A DNA stretch of 64,000 bases. Origin: G963676655 sp963676655. GTDB lineage: Bacteria > Verrucomicrobiota > Lentisphaeria > Victivallales > Victivallaceae. The notes under the pieces were generated by a model. That model was not told the DNA's origin and ran no database searches. It saw only the letters and a list, made by a program, of their open reading frames with translations. Made by a program: the position numbers and the translations under genes. Positions 1 to 8,382 of the stretch are shown here, one piece after another (positions within the stretch are counted from its first letter, which is position 1; each line of letters begins with the position of its first letter). Where the stretch lies: the NCBI GenBank assembly GCA_963676655.2, contig CAXXKX010000004.1, positions 558,001 to 622,000 of the forward strand. Reading direction: 5' to 3'.

Positions 1-553
1 TATTGCGCCAGTTGATATAATTTTGTCCATGAGCGACGTAACTGCCGCTCTGGTAACTGTCGTTGCGCCAGCCGTCGATCAGCAGCATGACCCCGGATGG
101 TTTGGAGATTTGGCTGATTTTATAATGAAAGTAAGCCGCGGCGCCGTACCAGCCGGTATGTGGACCGGCAGTCAACTGTGCGTTGATATAATAACTGATA
201 TTCTTTTTACGCAAGTCCTTCGGGCATTCGAATACTCCTCTGGTGCCGGTGTTATACCAGACTTTTGTTATGTCATAATGGAGTAACCCTTGGTTACAAT
301 AATCATGTGCCCAGGTATCTGCGGTCGGATGCCAGTATTCCGGCAGCCAACCATCGTAAGCGTCAGTATAAAACATGGTGGCGGTTCCCAACTGTTTCAA
401 GTTGGAGGTGCATTTTATACTGTGTGCCTTTTCCCGCGCTTTATTCAATGCCGGTAATAACATTGACGCTAGGATCGCAATGATCGCGATCACAACCAGC
501 AATTCAATGAGGGTAAAAAAGCGATTCTTTGAACAAAATCCATACTTAACCAT
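1..553 (-). CDS. Type II secretion/type IV pilin-like pseudopilin, C-terminus cut by window edge
   Basis: The reading frame starts at ATG 553 behind a strong AAAGGAGAG ribosome site and stays open to base 1, so the C-terminus lies outside the window. The first 45 residues hold the class III signal/transmembrane helix (FTLIELLVVIAIIAIL, then LLPALNKAREKA) typical of Lentisphaerota and Planctomycetes pseudopilins. The residue before the cleavage site is Phe, not the usual Gly, while Glu+5 is kept. The rest is an aromatic-rich globular domain. It is divergent from the AraC-type regulator at 720, as the other pseudopilins in this window are adjacent to regulators. It probably assembles at the inner membrane or is exported by a type II-like system; its partner enzyme, if any, is to the left of the window. 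Confidence 0.9.
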   Translation of the reverse strand, partial: MVKYGFCSKNRFFTLIELLVVIAIIAILASMLLPALNKAREKAHSIKCTSNLKQLGTATMFYTDAYDGWLPEYWHPTADTWAHDYCNQGLLHYDITKVWYNTGTRGVFECPKDLRKKNISYYINAQLTAGPHTGWYGAAAYFHYKISQISKPSGVMLLIDGWRNDSYQSGSYVAHGQNYINWRN

Positions 554-573
554 GATGCTCTCCTTTTGAGTTG

Positions 574-602
574 AATATACATGATGAAATTAACACTGAT
601 AA
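574..602 (-). promoter_or_regulatory. Candidate sigma70 promoter of the first pseudopilin
   Basis: Read on the minus strand: TTATCA, 17 bp, TATATT, lying 21 bp upstream of the ATG at 553. The -35 box is a 4/6 match and the -10 box 5/6. It is back to back with the AraC promoter, so a single regulator site in the 166-bp gap could serve both genes. Confidence 0.45.
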
Positions 603-631
603 TATTATATGAGGAAAAGATGTCTTTGTAA

Positions 632-659
632 TTGAACAATTCGATAATTTTGCTATATT
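632..659 (+). promoter_or_regulatory. Candidate sigma70 promoter of the AraC-type regulator
   Basis: TTGAAC, 16 bp, TATATT, ending 60 bp before the chosen ATG at 720. It is the best match in the divergent gap on this strand. Confidence 0.45.
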
Positions 660-719
660 ATTACATAGTTGTGTTTCCTGGCATTAAGTAATAATTGCGA
701 AACAAGTGATAAAATAATC

Positions 720-1592
720 ATGACATATCAGAGTGAACTTGAACTTTTTCATCGCGGCGCGGAGTTGATGCGCAGGTTATATAATTGTCATATTTGTGTT
801 CATGATTTTTCCGGACAGATTATTGAGAATGTCGAGGAAATGCCGGTATATCACCTGAATCCTTTTTGCTCAATATCCAAACGCAGCGATGTTGACGGCG
901 AACGGCGCTGTATCATGTTTGATCGCAGCGAAGTGGCCCGACGACTGGCGCGCAAGACTGAATCGTTCTGGAAAATGTGTCCGTGCGGTATTGTGGAAGC
1001 GGTTATTCCGGTATTTATGGACAATCGAAATATCGGAGTATTATTTATAGGCCCGTTTAAGCCGGGAAAACTGCGAACTCTGCCGAAAAACTCGCTTATC
1101 GCATCTTCTTTCGAGGAATCAGACAAGATTACTAAACTCAGTCGTAACCTTCCAGAACTTGAGTTGAGTGTGCTCAAAGAGCTGTTGACAATGGGAGAAT
1201 TGCTTGCCTCGCAGCTGGAAAAAATACTTAGCAAATCGTCGGGTTCTCCTTTTAAAGCGAAAGATAGAAAACAGCAGATTGAGGATTTTTTTGATGAAAA
1301 CTTTCATCGAAATATCTCTTTAACCGATTTGGCTGACAGATTATGCTTGAGCGAATCAAGGACTTTTCAGGTTCTTAAGCAGCATTTTAAGTGCGGGTTT
1401 AGTACCATATTAATGGAGAAAAGGCTGCAGCGGGCAAGAAAATTATTAAAAATGTCAATGTTTCCGGTAAAAATGGTTGCGACAATGACTGGCTTTCGGC
1501 ACAGCGAATATTTTTGTCGGGTTTTTAAACGTGAATATGGGATTTCACCTCGCGAATATCGCATGCAATGTAACCTGAAAGACGGCATTTGA
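720..1592 (+). CDS. AraC-family transcriptional regulator with PocR-like sensor domain
   Basis: This 290-residue protein has an N-terminal sensor of about 170 residues and a C-terminal double helix-turn-helix of the AraC/XylS family (last ~95 residues, ending in the typical FCRVFKREYGISPREYR pattern). The sensor has the Cys pattern and hydrophobic core of PocR-type ligand-binding domains (C-S-I-S, R-R-C-I-M-F-D, then C-P-C-G-I-V-E-A-V-I-P-V). PocR domains are known to bind small organic ligands, in some cases at a metal-thiolate site. I chose ATG 720 (MTYQSELELF) over a TTG 51 bp upstream because family proteins start just before this helix. It is divergent from the pseudopilin at 553-1 and is its likely regulator. 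The membrane-protein gene at 1615 follows after 22 bp and may be co-transcribed. Confidence 0.88.
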   Translation: MTYQSELELFHRGAELMRRLYNCHICVHDFSGQIIENVEEMPVYHLNPFCSISKRSDVDGERRCIMFDRSEVARRLARKTESFWKMCPCGIVEAVIPVFMDNRNIGVLFIGPFKPGKLRTLPKNSLIASSFEESDKITKLSRNLPELELSVLKELLTMGELLASQLEKILSKSSGSPFKAKDRKQQIEDFFDENFHRNISLTDLADRLCLSESRTFQVLKQHFKCGFSTILMEKRLQRARKLLKMSMFPVKMVATMTGFRHSEYFCRVFKREYGISPREYRMQCNLKDGI

Positions 1593-1614
1593 TATGGAAT
1601 ATCAAGGGTAGATT

Positions 1615-2193
1615 ATGGCTGATTTGGACAATAGTCATTTTAGAGACGCTGACAATTCCTGTAATGATTTACAGTATTTCCCACCGGGATGTTCATTGAA
1701 AAAAGGCCTTGACGGACTTGTAATCACGATGGCCCCGCGTCATAAACTAACGATAGTGTTGTTGGTTGCGGCAACTCTTCTTGGAGGCTTTATTCTTTAT
1801 TATAATTTATATGAACCGTTGCAAACGGGGAAAATTACTTGGCGATTGGTTGTGAAAGGAGGAGTAATTGGAACATTTTTTTTGATATTCCTGTATTTTT
1901 CTCTTCAAGCAATTTTGGGAACAGTGCGGATTGACCTTGATGGTTATACTTTGAAATACTATTCGGGAATTTGCGGATTGGGATGTACAAGAAAAGTGGA
2001 TTGGGCTAATGTAAAGGATATTATAATTGAGCAAGTAAGATACCAAAGAAACTCCGAGCCGTTTGACTTACTCATTTTAGTTGGAGATTTCAACAATGAT
2101 AATAAAAGAATAAATCTTCATTCATCAGGGACTACGGAAGAAGTTTTGTTTCTGCGTGATGTCTTAATCCGTGAATTAACCCGAGATAAATAA
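1615..2193 (+). CDS. Two-helix membrane protein with PH-like C-terminal domain, paralogue of 3444-4127
   Basis: I do not recognise a named family. The 192-residue protein has a hydrophilic N-terminus with the motif PPGCSLKKGLDGLVI, two predicted transmembrane helices (about residues 43-63 and 80-102) and a cytosolic C-terminal domain beginning GTVRIDLDGYTLKYY and containing KVDWANVKDIII. This beta-rich pattern resembles bacterial PH-like (bPH) membrane proteins, which is an inference. The gene at 3444 has the same order of elements (PPGGCYLNEGYNGTEI, two helices, GKVRIFLDSYTLKMF, KQIDWSRVEGVIV), so the two are paralogues. A RAYT gene now separates them. The start follows an AAGGG ribosome site. 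Confidence 0.72.
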   Translation: MADLDNSHFRDADNSCNDLQYFPPGCSLKKGLDGLVITMAPRHKLTIVLLVAATLLGGFILYYNLYEPLQTGKITWRLVVKGGVIGTFFLIFLYFSLQAILGTVRIDLDGYTLKYYSGICGLGCTRKVDWANVKDIIIEQVRYQRNSEPFDLLILVGDFNNDNKRINLHSSGTTEEVLFLRDVLIRELTRDK

Positions 2194-2254
2194 ATTGTAA
2201 ATATATTTAAACCAGTGTTATATAAAATTTTATTAAACCACATAATACTTTAAT

Positions 2255-2283
2255 TTGACAAAACCGTTTCCGCCCACTATATT
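2255..2283 (+). promoter_or_regulatory. Near-consensus sigma70 promoter of the RAYT gene
   Basis: TTGACA, 17 bp, TATATT, with predicted transcription start about 25 bp before a perfect CGGAGG ribosome site (2304-2309) and ATG 2317. It is among the best promoter matches in the window, so the transposase is probably expressed. Confidence 0.7.
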
Positions 2284-2316
2284 AACTGTAAACTTGTTAA
2301 CAACGGAGGAAAAATC

Positions 2317-3300
2317 ATGTCAGGACGTGGAACACGCATGAAAGTTCAGGGCGAAGGCTGCTATTATCACCTGATGAACCGGACCGTCGGTTGCAGAGGA
2401 GAAAAACCGTTCAATCGGGTCGACATGGAATACGGCTTCCGTCTGCTACAGAATCTCTGCGAATATTTTCTGATCGAGGTGATCTCTGCCGCATGGATGG
2501 GCAACCATTTCCACGTGGTTGTTTACGCTCCAGGACCCGACGAACTGCCGTCGATCGAGGATATTGTCAGACGACATAACAATTACTATAGCAGTATGTT
2601 AGATAAGTATACTTACGCCCCGAAACAAATGCCGAAAATCAACCCGGCCAATCCTGAAATATGTCGCGAAGTTGGCCTCAAAATGATCGACATCAGTTAC
2701 TTTATGCGTGCCTTCCAACAACGCTTCACCGTAGTTTACAACCAATCCCGCGACCGCATCGGCAAACTCTGGGCCAATAAATTCAAAAGCGTCATTCTCG
2801 ACAGTCGCAATTCCCTGGAAGCGTGTGTTTTATACGTCGAATTAAACCCCGTCCGAGCCGGACTGACCACAACCCCAGCCGACTACCATTTCACGACCTG
2901 GGGACGTTATTGCGGCACTGGCAAACACATGTTTCAAGCAAATTTCGTCAAACACCTCAAAGAAAACATCTGGCATCGCGACACCTCTGGGTGGACCGAC
3001 AACGATCTTTTCAGCTATTTTCGGAGTGAATTGGCGCGAATCGTCGCGGCGGAAAGCGGAGCCTCAAGCGAAGAGATATTTGAGGCGCAGGAACAAGCCA
3101 AACGCAGAGAATCGATGCCGGTACGCTTCCTGCGACGCACCCGTCACTTCAGCGACGGAGCAATTCTCGGTTCAAAACTATTCATCCGAGAAATGGGCTG
3201 CAAATTCGACAATCCCGACCGAGTGAACAAAAAACAACTAAGCCGCGGCATAGGCCCCGCCGGTGCGGTTATCTACTGCTTCAGAAAATTACAGGGTTGA
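2317..3300 (+). CDS. REP-associated tyrosine transposase (RAYT, Y1_Tnp superfamily)
   Basis: This is a single-strand DNA endonuclease/transposase of the HUH-Y1 class. The HUH motif is seen in WMGNHFHVVV (about residues 67-76). The catalytic Tyr is probably in QQRFTVVYNQ, followed by the family hallmark GKLWANKFKSVILD and the Y-V-E-L-N-P-V-R-A-G segment common to all RAYTs. The length (327 residues) is normal for the larger RAYTs. There is no TnpB gene and no IS200/IS605-type end, so it is a domesticated single-copy RAYT rather than an insertion sequence. Codon use is visibly GC-richer than the AT-rich paralogous genes on both sides, which suggests that it arrived separately. RAYTs act on REP palindromes; candidates here are the hairpins at 3324-3357 and 25227-25287. 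Confidence 0.9.
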   Translation: MSGRGTRMKVQGEGCYYHLMNRTVGCRGEKPFNRVDMEYGFRLLQNLCEYFLIEVISAAWMGNHFHVVVYAPGPDELPSIEDIVRRHNNYYSSMLDKYTYAPKQMPKINPANPEICREVGLKMIDISYFMRAFQQRFTVVYNQSRDRIGKLWANKFKSVILDSRNSLEACVLYVELNPVRAGLTTTPADYHFTTWGRYCGTGKHMFQANFVKHLKENIWHRDTSGWTDNDLFSYFRSELARIVAAESGASSEEIFEAQEQAKRRESMPVRFLRRTRHFSDGAILGSKLFIREMGCKFDNPDRVNKKQLSRGIGPAGAVIYCFRKLQG

Positions 3301-3323
3301 TTGAATTTTATGGAATGTCGTAT

Positions 3324-3357
3324 TTTTGCTTTAGAGTAATAGAGTAATAAAGCAAAA
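3324..3357. repeat. Perfect 10-bp inverted repeat just downstream of the RAYT gene
   Basis: TTTTGCTTTA (3324-3333) pairs with TAAAGCAAAA (3348-3357) around a 14-nt loop that is itself a short direct repeat (GAGTAAT, AGAGTAA). No U-tract follows, so it is not a typical terminator. It may be a processing site or a target palindrome of the adjacent transposase. Confidence 0.5.
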
Positions 3358-3443
3358 CAAGTCTTTACGGGTTTGCATTTCTGTTCAGGTTGAGCTACAT
3401 TAAGCGTTCAAATTGATTAAAAAGGCGATTTTAAGGTAACTTA

Positions 3444-4127
3444 ATGAAATTATTGTGCCCGAATTGCTCAGAACAGATAGCGGCCGAAGACGTTAATATG
3501 AAAGAAGATTTGGTGCTATGTCGGAAATGCAATGAAGCTTATACAATTGAAGAATGCCGTCAGGATACTCAGGAGTTCAGTCGTGAGATTTTGTTGAATC
3601 CTCCAGGAGGATGTTATTTAAATGAGGGGTACAACGGTACAGAGATCACTATTTCACAAAGTTGCTGGCCTGCGTTGATTTTCTTCTTGCCTTTCACTTG
3701 TGTTTGGGCAGGAGGTTCAATGTGGGGGTTGTATGGTACGCAGATTCTATCAGGTAAGTTTGATTTGTTCAGGTCACTGTTTGGATTGCCGTTTTTGGCC
3801 GGCAGTATTGCGCTGGTTAGCGCTTGTTTGTATATGATGTTCGGGAAAGTACGTATTTTCCTTGACTCCTACACTTTGAAAATGTTTAATGGTGTCGGTT
3901 TTATCGGAATCAGAAAGCAGATTGACTGGTCCCGGGTAGAAGGAGTTATCGTGCGGGATTCAAAGATGCAGTCTAACAACAAGCAATATCGCCAGGTTGT
4001 TTTGAAAGGAAAGTTTGATAACGGCAAGTCCGAGATAAAATTATTGAGTTCAACAAAAGATGAAAAGCTGGATTTTATTCGCAGTGCGCTGTTGAGCAGA
4101 AAAAAGAATACAGGAACCAGACACTGA
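3444..4127 (+). CDS. Zinc-ribbon plus two-helix membrane protein with PH-like domain
   Basis: This 227-residue protein starts with a zinc ribbon (CPNC at residues 5-8 and CRKC at 27-30) that the paralogue at 1615-2193 lacks. After a linker come the shared PPGGCYLNEGYNG motif, two transmembrane helices (about residues 73-95 and 111-132) and a C-terminal beta-rich domain with GKVRIFLDSYTLKMF and QIDWSRVEGVIV. The function is unknown. A zinc ribbon in front of a small membrane module is common in envelope proteins that recruit a partner, but nothing here identifies one. The ribosome site is AAGG eight bases before ATG. There is no co-directional neighbour closer than 112 bp (the parvulin gene at 4240). 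Confidence 0.72.
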   Translation: MKLLCPNCSEQIAAEDVNMKEDLVLCRKCNEAYTIEECRQDTQEFSREILLNPPGGCYLNEGYNGTEITISQSCWPALIFFLPFTCVWAGGSMWGLYGTQILSGKFDLFRSLFGLPFLAGSIALVSACLYMMFGKVRIFLDSYTLKMFNGVGFIGIRKQIDWSRVEGVIVRDSKMQSNNKQYRQVVLKGKFDNGKSEIKLLSSTKDEKLDFIRSALLSRKKNTGTRH

Positions 4128-4239
4128 TAAAATTCTGGCTTGGAAAATGTTCTATGGAACAATTCGACATTGACGATGTCTTTTAATATATGCTAATGCA
4201 AAATTGATCGTGAAAAAACCATAAACGAAAGGTAATAGA

Positions 4240-5436
4240 ATGAAAAAGCTCGCAATTGGAATTTTAGCTGCAGGATTATTCTGCGGGGCTGCAGGAATTG
4301 CCGCCACAGATGCAAAAGCCCCGAAGGCTCCGAAAGTTAGTCCTGATAAAATGGATTGGTCTTTTTTGCCGGCGGTCGTGGCAGAGATCGATGGAAAAAA
4401 GATTACCCGTGCTGAATTTGTTAAGGAAATTGAAAAACAGCTGGCGGCCGCTCCAGGCGGAATGAAAATTCCTCCCCAATATATGAAAATGATGGCTGGT
4501 AAAATGGTTTCCGGTTACATTGATAAAATGATTTTGATGGACCTGGTAGAGAAGGCTGGATTCAAGCCGAGTGCCGCAATGGCAATAAAAGCAATGAAAG
4601 CAAATTTGACTAAAATGTCTCCCGCAGAGCTACAGCGGATCAAGCAGCAGATTGCGATGAGTGGGTCAACGATTGATGAAGAGATTGCCAAACAGGCAAA
4701 ATCAACTCAAGTTCAGGACTCTGTTGCAATCGGAACCTGGATTGATGAGGTTATTGTTCCTAAATGTAAAGTAACGGTAGCTGAAGCTAAGGAATATTAC
4801 AAAAAGAATCCTAAGCAGTTCACTCCTCCGGTTGATCCAGCTGATTCCTATCGCTCATCCCATATTCTGGTTACTGTTCCCAAAGGTGCCGATAAGGCTG
4901 CCTGGGATGCTGCGGAAAAGAAAATTGACGACCTCTATAAACGCTTAAAGAGTGGTGAGAAATTTGAAGACTTGGCCTTGAAATATAGTGCTTGTCCAAG
5001 CGGCAAACGCAGCAATGGATCTTTAGGAGTCGCTAAAAAAGGCAATATGGTTCCTGAATTTGAAAAAGCCGCACTTGCTTTGAAACCGGGTGAAACTACA
5101 AAAGTTAAAACCCAGTTTGGATGGCACATTGTCCGTCGTGATGAATCAGTGACTAAAGCGACGATCATGCCGTTTGCGAAAGTGGAAAAACAGCTGATTG
5201 ATGGCCTTCAGGCGAAAAAAGAAAAAGAAATGCTGGCTAAAATTATGGCAAAAGCCAAAGCTGACCGCAAAGTAAAAATCCTGGTAAAAACAGCCCCAAT
5301 GATGATGCCGGGAATGATGCCGGCTCCGACTTCCAAAGCTAAACCTGCTGCCAAAAAAGCTTGTGATGCAAAATCAAGTTGCTGTTCCAGCAAGTTGAAT
5401 TCATCCTGCGACTCAAAGAAAAGCGATAAAAAATAA
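4240..5436 (+). CDS. Secreted parvulin-type peptidyl-prolyl isomerase (SurA/PpiC-like)
   Basis: The protein folds exported proteins in the periplasm by cis-trans isomerisation of prolyl bonds. It has a signal peptide (MKKLAIGILAAGLFCG..., cleavage near residue 22-27), a helical SurA-like chaperone region (about residues 40-185) and one parvulin domain (about residues 205-300) with SSHILV, a conserved F-x-D-L-A and a G-x-x-V-x-T-x-F-G-W-H-I-V-like end (KVKTQFGWHIV). The tail is unusual: a Met/Pro stretch (MMMPGMMPAP) and a Lys/Cys-rich end with six Cys (CDAKSSCC, SSCD). Such a tail could bind metal or form disulfides. It is a monocistronic gene closed by the terminator at 5458-5489. Confidence 0.93.
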   Translation: MKKLAIGILAAGLFCGAAGIAATDAKAPKAPKVSPDKMDWSFLPAVVAEIDGKKITRAEFVKEIEKQLAAAPGGMKIPPQYMKMMAGKMVSGYIDKMILMDLVEKAGFKPSAAMAIKAMKANLTKMSPAELQRIKQQIAMSGSTIDEEIAKQAKSTQVQDSVAIGTWIDEVIVPKCKVTVAEAKEYYKKNPKQFTPPVDPADSYRSSHILVTVPKGADKAAWDAAEKKIDDLYKRLKSGEKFEDLALKYSACPSGKRSNGSLGVAKKGNMVPEFEKAALALKPGETTKVKTQFGWHIVRRDESVTKATIMPFAKVEKQLIDGLQAKKEKEMLAKIMAKAKADRKVKILVKTAPMMMPGMMPAPTSKAKPAAKKACDAKSSCCSSKLNSSCDSKKSDKK

Positions 5437-5457
5437 ATTGATCCGCTTTTGAATTTA

Positions 5458-5489
5458 GCGCGTTCCGGTTCCGGAACGCGCTTTTTTTT
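5458..5489 (+). terminator. Rho-independent terminator after the parvulin gene
   Basis: An 11-bp perfect stem (GCGCGTTCCGG with CCGGAACGCGC, two-base apex) is followed by eight T. It lies 21 bp after the stop codon. Confidence 0.93.
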
Positions 5490-5570
5490 GTTTTTCTTTC
5501 TTGCGGTCATCCTGTCCGGGAGTTATATTTATTCTTTTACTTAGATATTCATAGCGGGAAAATATAACAA

Positions 5571-7040
5571 ATGGGAATAAAGCTGGTTTTTTTATCGGAT
5601 CTGCATTTCAGCCGTCAATCAAATGTTGCCTGTCCGGAGCGATGCGGCCATTACGCCGATGTGCTTCTGCTGCGGGCAGTGCATCGGATTAAACGCTACA
5701 TTAAGCCTGATGTGGTAATTATCGGTGGTGATCTTATCAATGATCCGGAGGCCGCCGATGCGCCTGAGCTTTTAAAGGAACTCAAAACAGTAACGGATAT
5801 TTTGGAATGTCCGGTAGTGGCTATTCCCGGTAACCATGATCCGGAACCGGAAACGTTTTACAAAATATTTGATAGTGCCGGTGAATATGTTGATGTGAAA
5901 GGATGCCGGATTGTGCCTTTTCTGGATCGCGAAACGCCTGGTTTCAATGCGGTCAGATCTGATTCAGATTTAAAAAAGTTGAGCAGTGCCAGACAAGGAT
6001 TTTCCGGCCAACTGATCACGTTGCAGCATGTACCTGTATTTCCTGTCGGTACAACGAGGTGTCCTTATAATCTGGATAATGCGGGTGAGGCTATACATAC
6101 AATGGAAGATTCAGGCGTTAGTCTTGCTCTGGCCGGACATTATCATTCCGGCTTTGAGGCAGTGACCTCCAATGGGATAAAACTGTCCACGGCCAGCGCG
6201 TTCTGTGAATTTCCTTTTGCTTATTATATAATTGAAATTGATGATTCAGGAGAGGTAAAATCCCAATGTGAACATCTTGCCTGGACTGGTGATGCTCCGT
6301 TGTACGATTTGCATGTCCATACGCAATTAGCCTATTGCAATGAAAATATGTCCCCTGAAAAAGCTGTTGATCTGGGTAAGGTCTTGAATTTATCCGGAAT
6401 TGGATTTAACGAACATACCGCGCATTTGTATTTTTCACGGCAGGATTACAATGCGGGGATTGCTTACAGTAAAGGGATAAGCGCGGCGGTTCCCGGGGAT
6501 TGCCGGGTAAAGGATTATCTTGAACTAATGGACCGAGTGAAAAACACGGGATGTTATTGCGGTTTTGAGATTGATTTTGATGATTTCGGGCATCCGGTTG
6601 TGCAGCCTGGTCTATTGGAACAGGCGGAATTGCGTTGCGGTGCGCTGCATCGTTCATCTCTGGGGAAAAGCCGGGAAGAGGCCGAAGCGCGGTTTCTACG
6701 TTTAAGCCGTCAGATTATTGAATCCGGCGTTGATTTTTTGGCGCATCCGTTCCGGGCTTATCGGCGCGGTGGATTTACCGCGCCGGTTGAGCAATACATT
6801 ATACTGGCCGACTTGCTGCGAACAAACCGGGTTGCCGCTGAGGTTAATTTTCATACTAATGATCCTGATCCGGAATTTATCCGTATTTGCTTGGAGAAAG
6901 GCGTGAAAATTGTTTTCGGCAGCGACTCACATAATCTTTATGAGGTCGGGGAGTTTTATGGTTTCTTGAACCTGATGCGCCGGATTAAGGTTGATAGCCG
7001 GCTTGATGAGATTATGTTTTTCCCGCAAAATAAAGACTGA
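5571..7040 (+). CDS. Fusion of calcineurin-like phosphoesterase and PHP-domain phosphoesterase
   Basis: Two metal-dependent phosphoesterases are joined in one 489-residue chain. Residues 1 to ~230 form a calcineurin-like domain with DLH (10-12), GGDLIND, GNHD, a QH pair and AGHYH, the full metal-ligand set. From about residue 245 to 480 follows a PHP domain with LHVHT, FNEHT, E-I-D-F-D, LAHPF and FGSDSH, again a full ligand set. PHP proteins hydrolyse histidinol phosphate, nucleoside phosphates or oligonucleotides, and calcineurin-like enzymes act on nucleotides or DNA ends; the substrate here cannot be read from the sequence. Both active sites look intact. A lipoprotein gene follows after 64 bp. 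Confidence 0.9.
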   Translation: MGIKLVFLSDLHFSRQSNVACPERCGHYADVLLLRAVHRIKRYIKPDVVIIGGDLINDPEAADAPELLKELKTVTDILECPVVAIPGNHDPEPETFYKIFDSAGEYVDVKGCRIVPFLDRETPGFNAVRSDSDLKKLSSARQGFSGQLITLQHVPVFPVGTTRCPYNLDNAGEAIHTMEDSGVSLALAGHYHSGFEAVTSNGIKLSTASAFCEFPFAYYIIEIDDSGEVKSQCEHLAWTGDAPLYDLHVHTQLAYCNENMSPEKAVDLGKVLNLSGIGFNEHTAHLYFSRQDYNAGIAYSKGISAAVPGDCRVKDYLELMDRVKNTGCYCGFEIDFDDFGHPVVQPGLLEQAELRCGALHRSSLGKSREEAEARFLRLSRQIIESGVDFLAHPFRAYRRGGFTAPVEQYIILADLLRTNRVAAEVNFHTNDPDPEFIRICLEKGVKIVFGSDSHNLYEVGEFYGFLNLMRRIKVDSRLDEIMFFPQNKD

Positions 7041-7104
7041 AACTTGCGGTTTCAATGCTTTAATGTTATATTCGAAGCATATTAAAAAATATGGAGGTAT
7101 TACA

Positions 7105-7632
7105 ATGAAAAAGTTTTTGAAGGTTTCCTGCATTCTGGCTCTTGTTTCTGTTATCTGCAGCGGCTGTGGGACCCTGACCCGGAAGTTTCCGAATGACAAA
7201 CTGCGTAAAGATGATATTGAATACGCCGAGACTCTGCCGCATTGGCCGAATTATGATGATATGACCATTGAAATTGACGATGTAGATTATTCTACCGATA
7301 AAAGCGCGTCAAAGGTAATGCCGGTTATTCCTGTTCTTTACTGGACTACTGTTGGCAGTTTTGATAATGATACGTTTTTTGCGAGTCGCAAGGTGATGTC
7401 GCTGATTCCGGTGTTCTATGTCTGCCGTGAAAAAGCGTTCAAGAAAGACGGGGAACGTTTTTTTGATGACTTTACATTTAATCTGGCCTGTGTTTTCTGG
7501 TTCAATAGTGTCAAATCATCGAAAGAAGACGTCTGGCGAACCGGGATTATCTGGCTGCCAGGAGTTGGGCCGTGTATCGGTTTTGGATCCGGCTATTTTC
7601 AGTTCCTGTGGATTCCGCTCAGTGATATTTAA
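7105..7632 (+). CDS. Putative lipoprotein of unknown function
   Basis: The start at ATG 7105 is set by GGAGG at 7093-7097 and gives a perfect lipoprotein signal: MKKFLKV, a hydrophobic core and the lipobox VICSGC with the lipidated Cys at residue 19. The longer reading frame upstream overlaps the previous gene and has no ribosome site. The mature protein (~156 residues) contains two similar hydrophobic strands (KVMPVIPVLYW, KVMSLIPVFYV) and ends in FQFLWIPLSDI, suggesting a small beta-rich envelope protein. I do not recognise the family. Confidence 0.8.
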   Translation: MKKFLKVSCILALVSVICSGCGTLTRKFPNDKLRKDDIEYAETLPHWPNYDDMTIEIDDVDYSTDKSASKVMPVIPVLYWTTVGSFDNDTFFASRKVMSLIPVFYVCREKAFKKDGERFFDDFTFNLACVFWFNSVKSSKEDVWRTGIIWLPGVGPCIGFGSGYFQFLWIPLSDI

Positions 7633-7801
7633 AACTCCTGCCCCTTCGCAGATTACATTGAGATATGCTGTCGTTGGAAGCTTTTTTTTGTCGTGTCCAG
7701 CTTAGCCGGTTCACGCCTGAGCTGATTTTCCCATTGAAAAACCACCTTTGCGGGAGTATATTATCAAGATAATAACATGTGTCGATAATGGAAGATATAT
7801 A

Positions 7802-8377
7802 ATGGATAAGAGTATAGACAAAATAACGCTTGAAAATGCCGGAAGGGATATTTTACAGGCGATTGGCGAGGATATTGAACGCGAAGGGCTGCGTGATACT
7901 CCGGAACGCTTTGCGAGAAGCATGGAGTTTTTGACCAGAGGTTACCGACAGGATGTTGAAGAGGTCATTAACGGCGCTTTCTTCGAGTCTGATTGTGACG
8001 AAATGGTTATTGTCCGGGATATTGAATTTTACAGCTTGTGCGAGCACCATTTGCTGCCTTTTTACGGTAAATGCCATATCGGGTATGTTCCGACCGGAAA
8101 AGTTTTCGGAGTGAGCAAACTTGCTCGTCTGGTTGACGTTTTTGCAAGGCGCCTGCAATTACAGGAGCGTCTCACCAAGCAGGTAGCGGATATTATAAAT
8201 GAGAAAATCAACCCTCTTGGCGTGGCGGTGGTCATGGAAGCACAACACTTATGCATGACCATGCGCGGAGTGCAAAAACAGAATTCGGTGATGGTTACCT
8301 CGTCGATGCTGGGTTGTTTCCGGGAAGAAGTTGCGGCCCGTAATGAGTTTCTAAGTCTGGCCGGACACGGGAGATGA
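7802..8377 (+). CDS. folE: GTP cyclohydrolase I
   Basis: FolE converts GTP to 7,8-dihydroneopterin triphosphate, the first step of tetrahydrofolate (and queuosine-precursor) synthesis in the cytosol. The family core is complete: RDTPERFAR, the zinc and catalytic segment SLCEHHLLPF with Cys and two His, YVP-x-GKVFGVSKLARLVD, and AQHLCMTMRGV with the second zinc Cys. The length (191 residues) is normal. I use ATG 7802 with GGAAG at 7790; a TTG 54 bp upstream gives an unsupported extension. dtd follows after 5 bp, so this gene opens a tightly packed run that continues to 13550. Confidence 0.95.
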   Translation: MDKSIDKITLENAGRDILQAIGEDIEREGLRDTPERFARSMEFLTRGYRQDVEEVINGAFFESDCDEMVIVRDIEFYSLCEHHLLPFYGKCHIGYVPTGKVFGVSKLARLVDVFARRLQLQERLTKQVADIINEKINPLGVAVVMEAQHLCMTMRGVQKQNSVMVTSSMLGCFREEVAARNEFLSLAGHGR

Positions 8378-8382
8378 CTTGA

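Noticed and set aside
2317..3300. IS200/IS605-type insertion sequence
   Set aside because: There is no TnpB, no terminal hairpin pair and the protein has RAYT, not TnpA, features.
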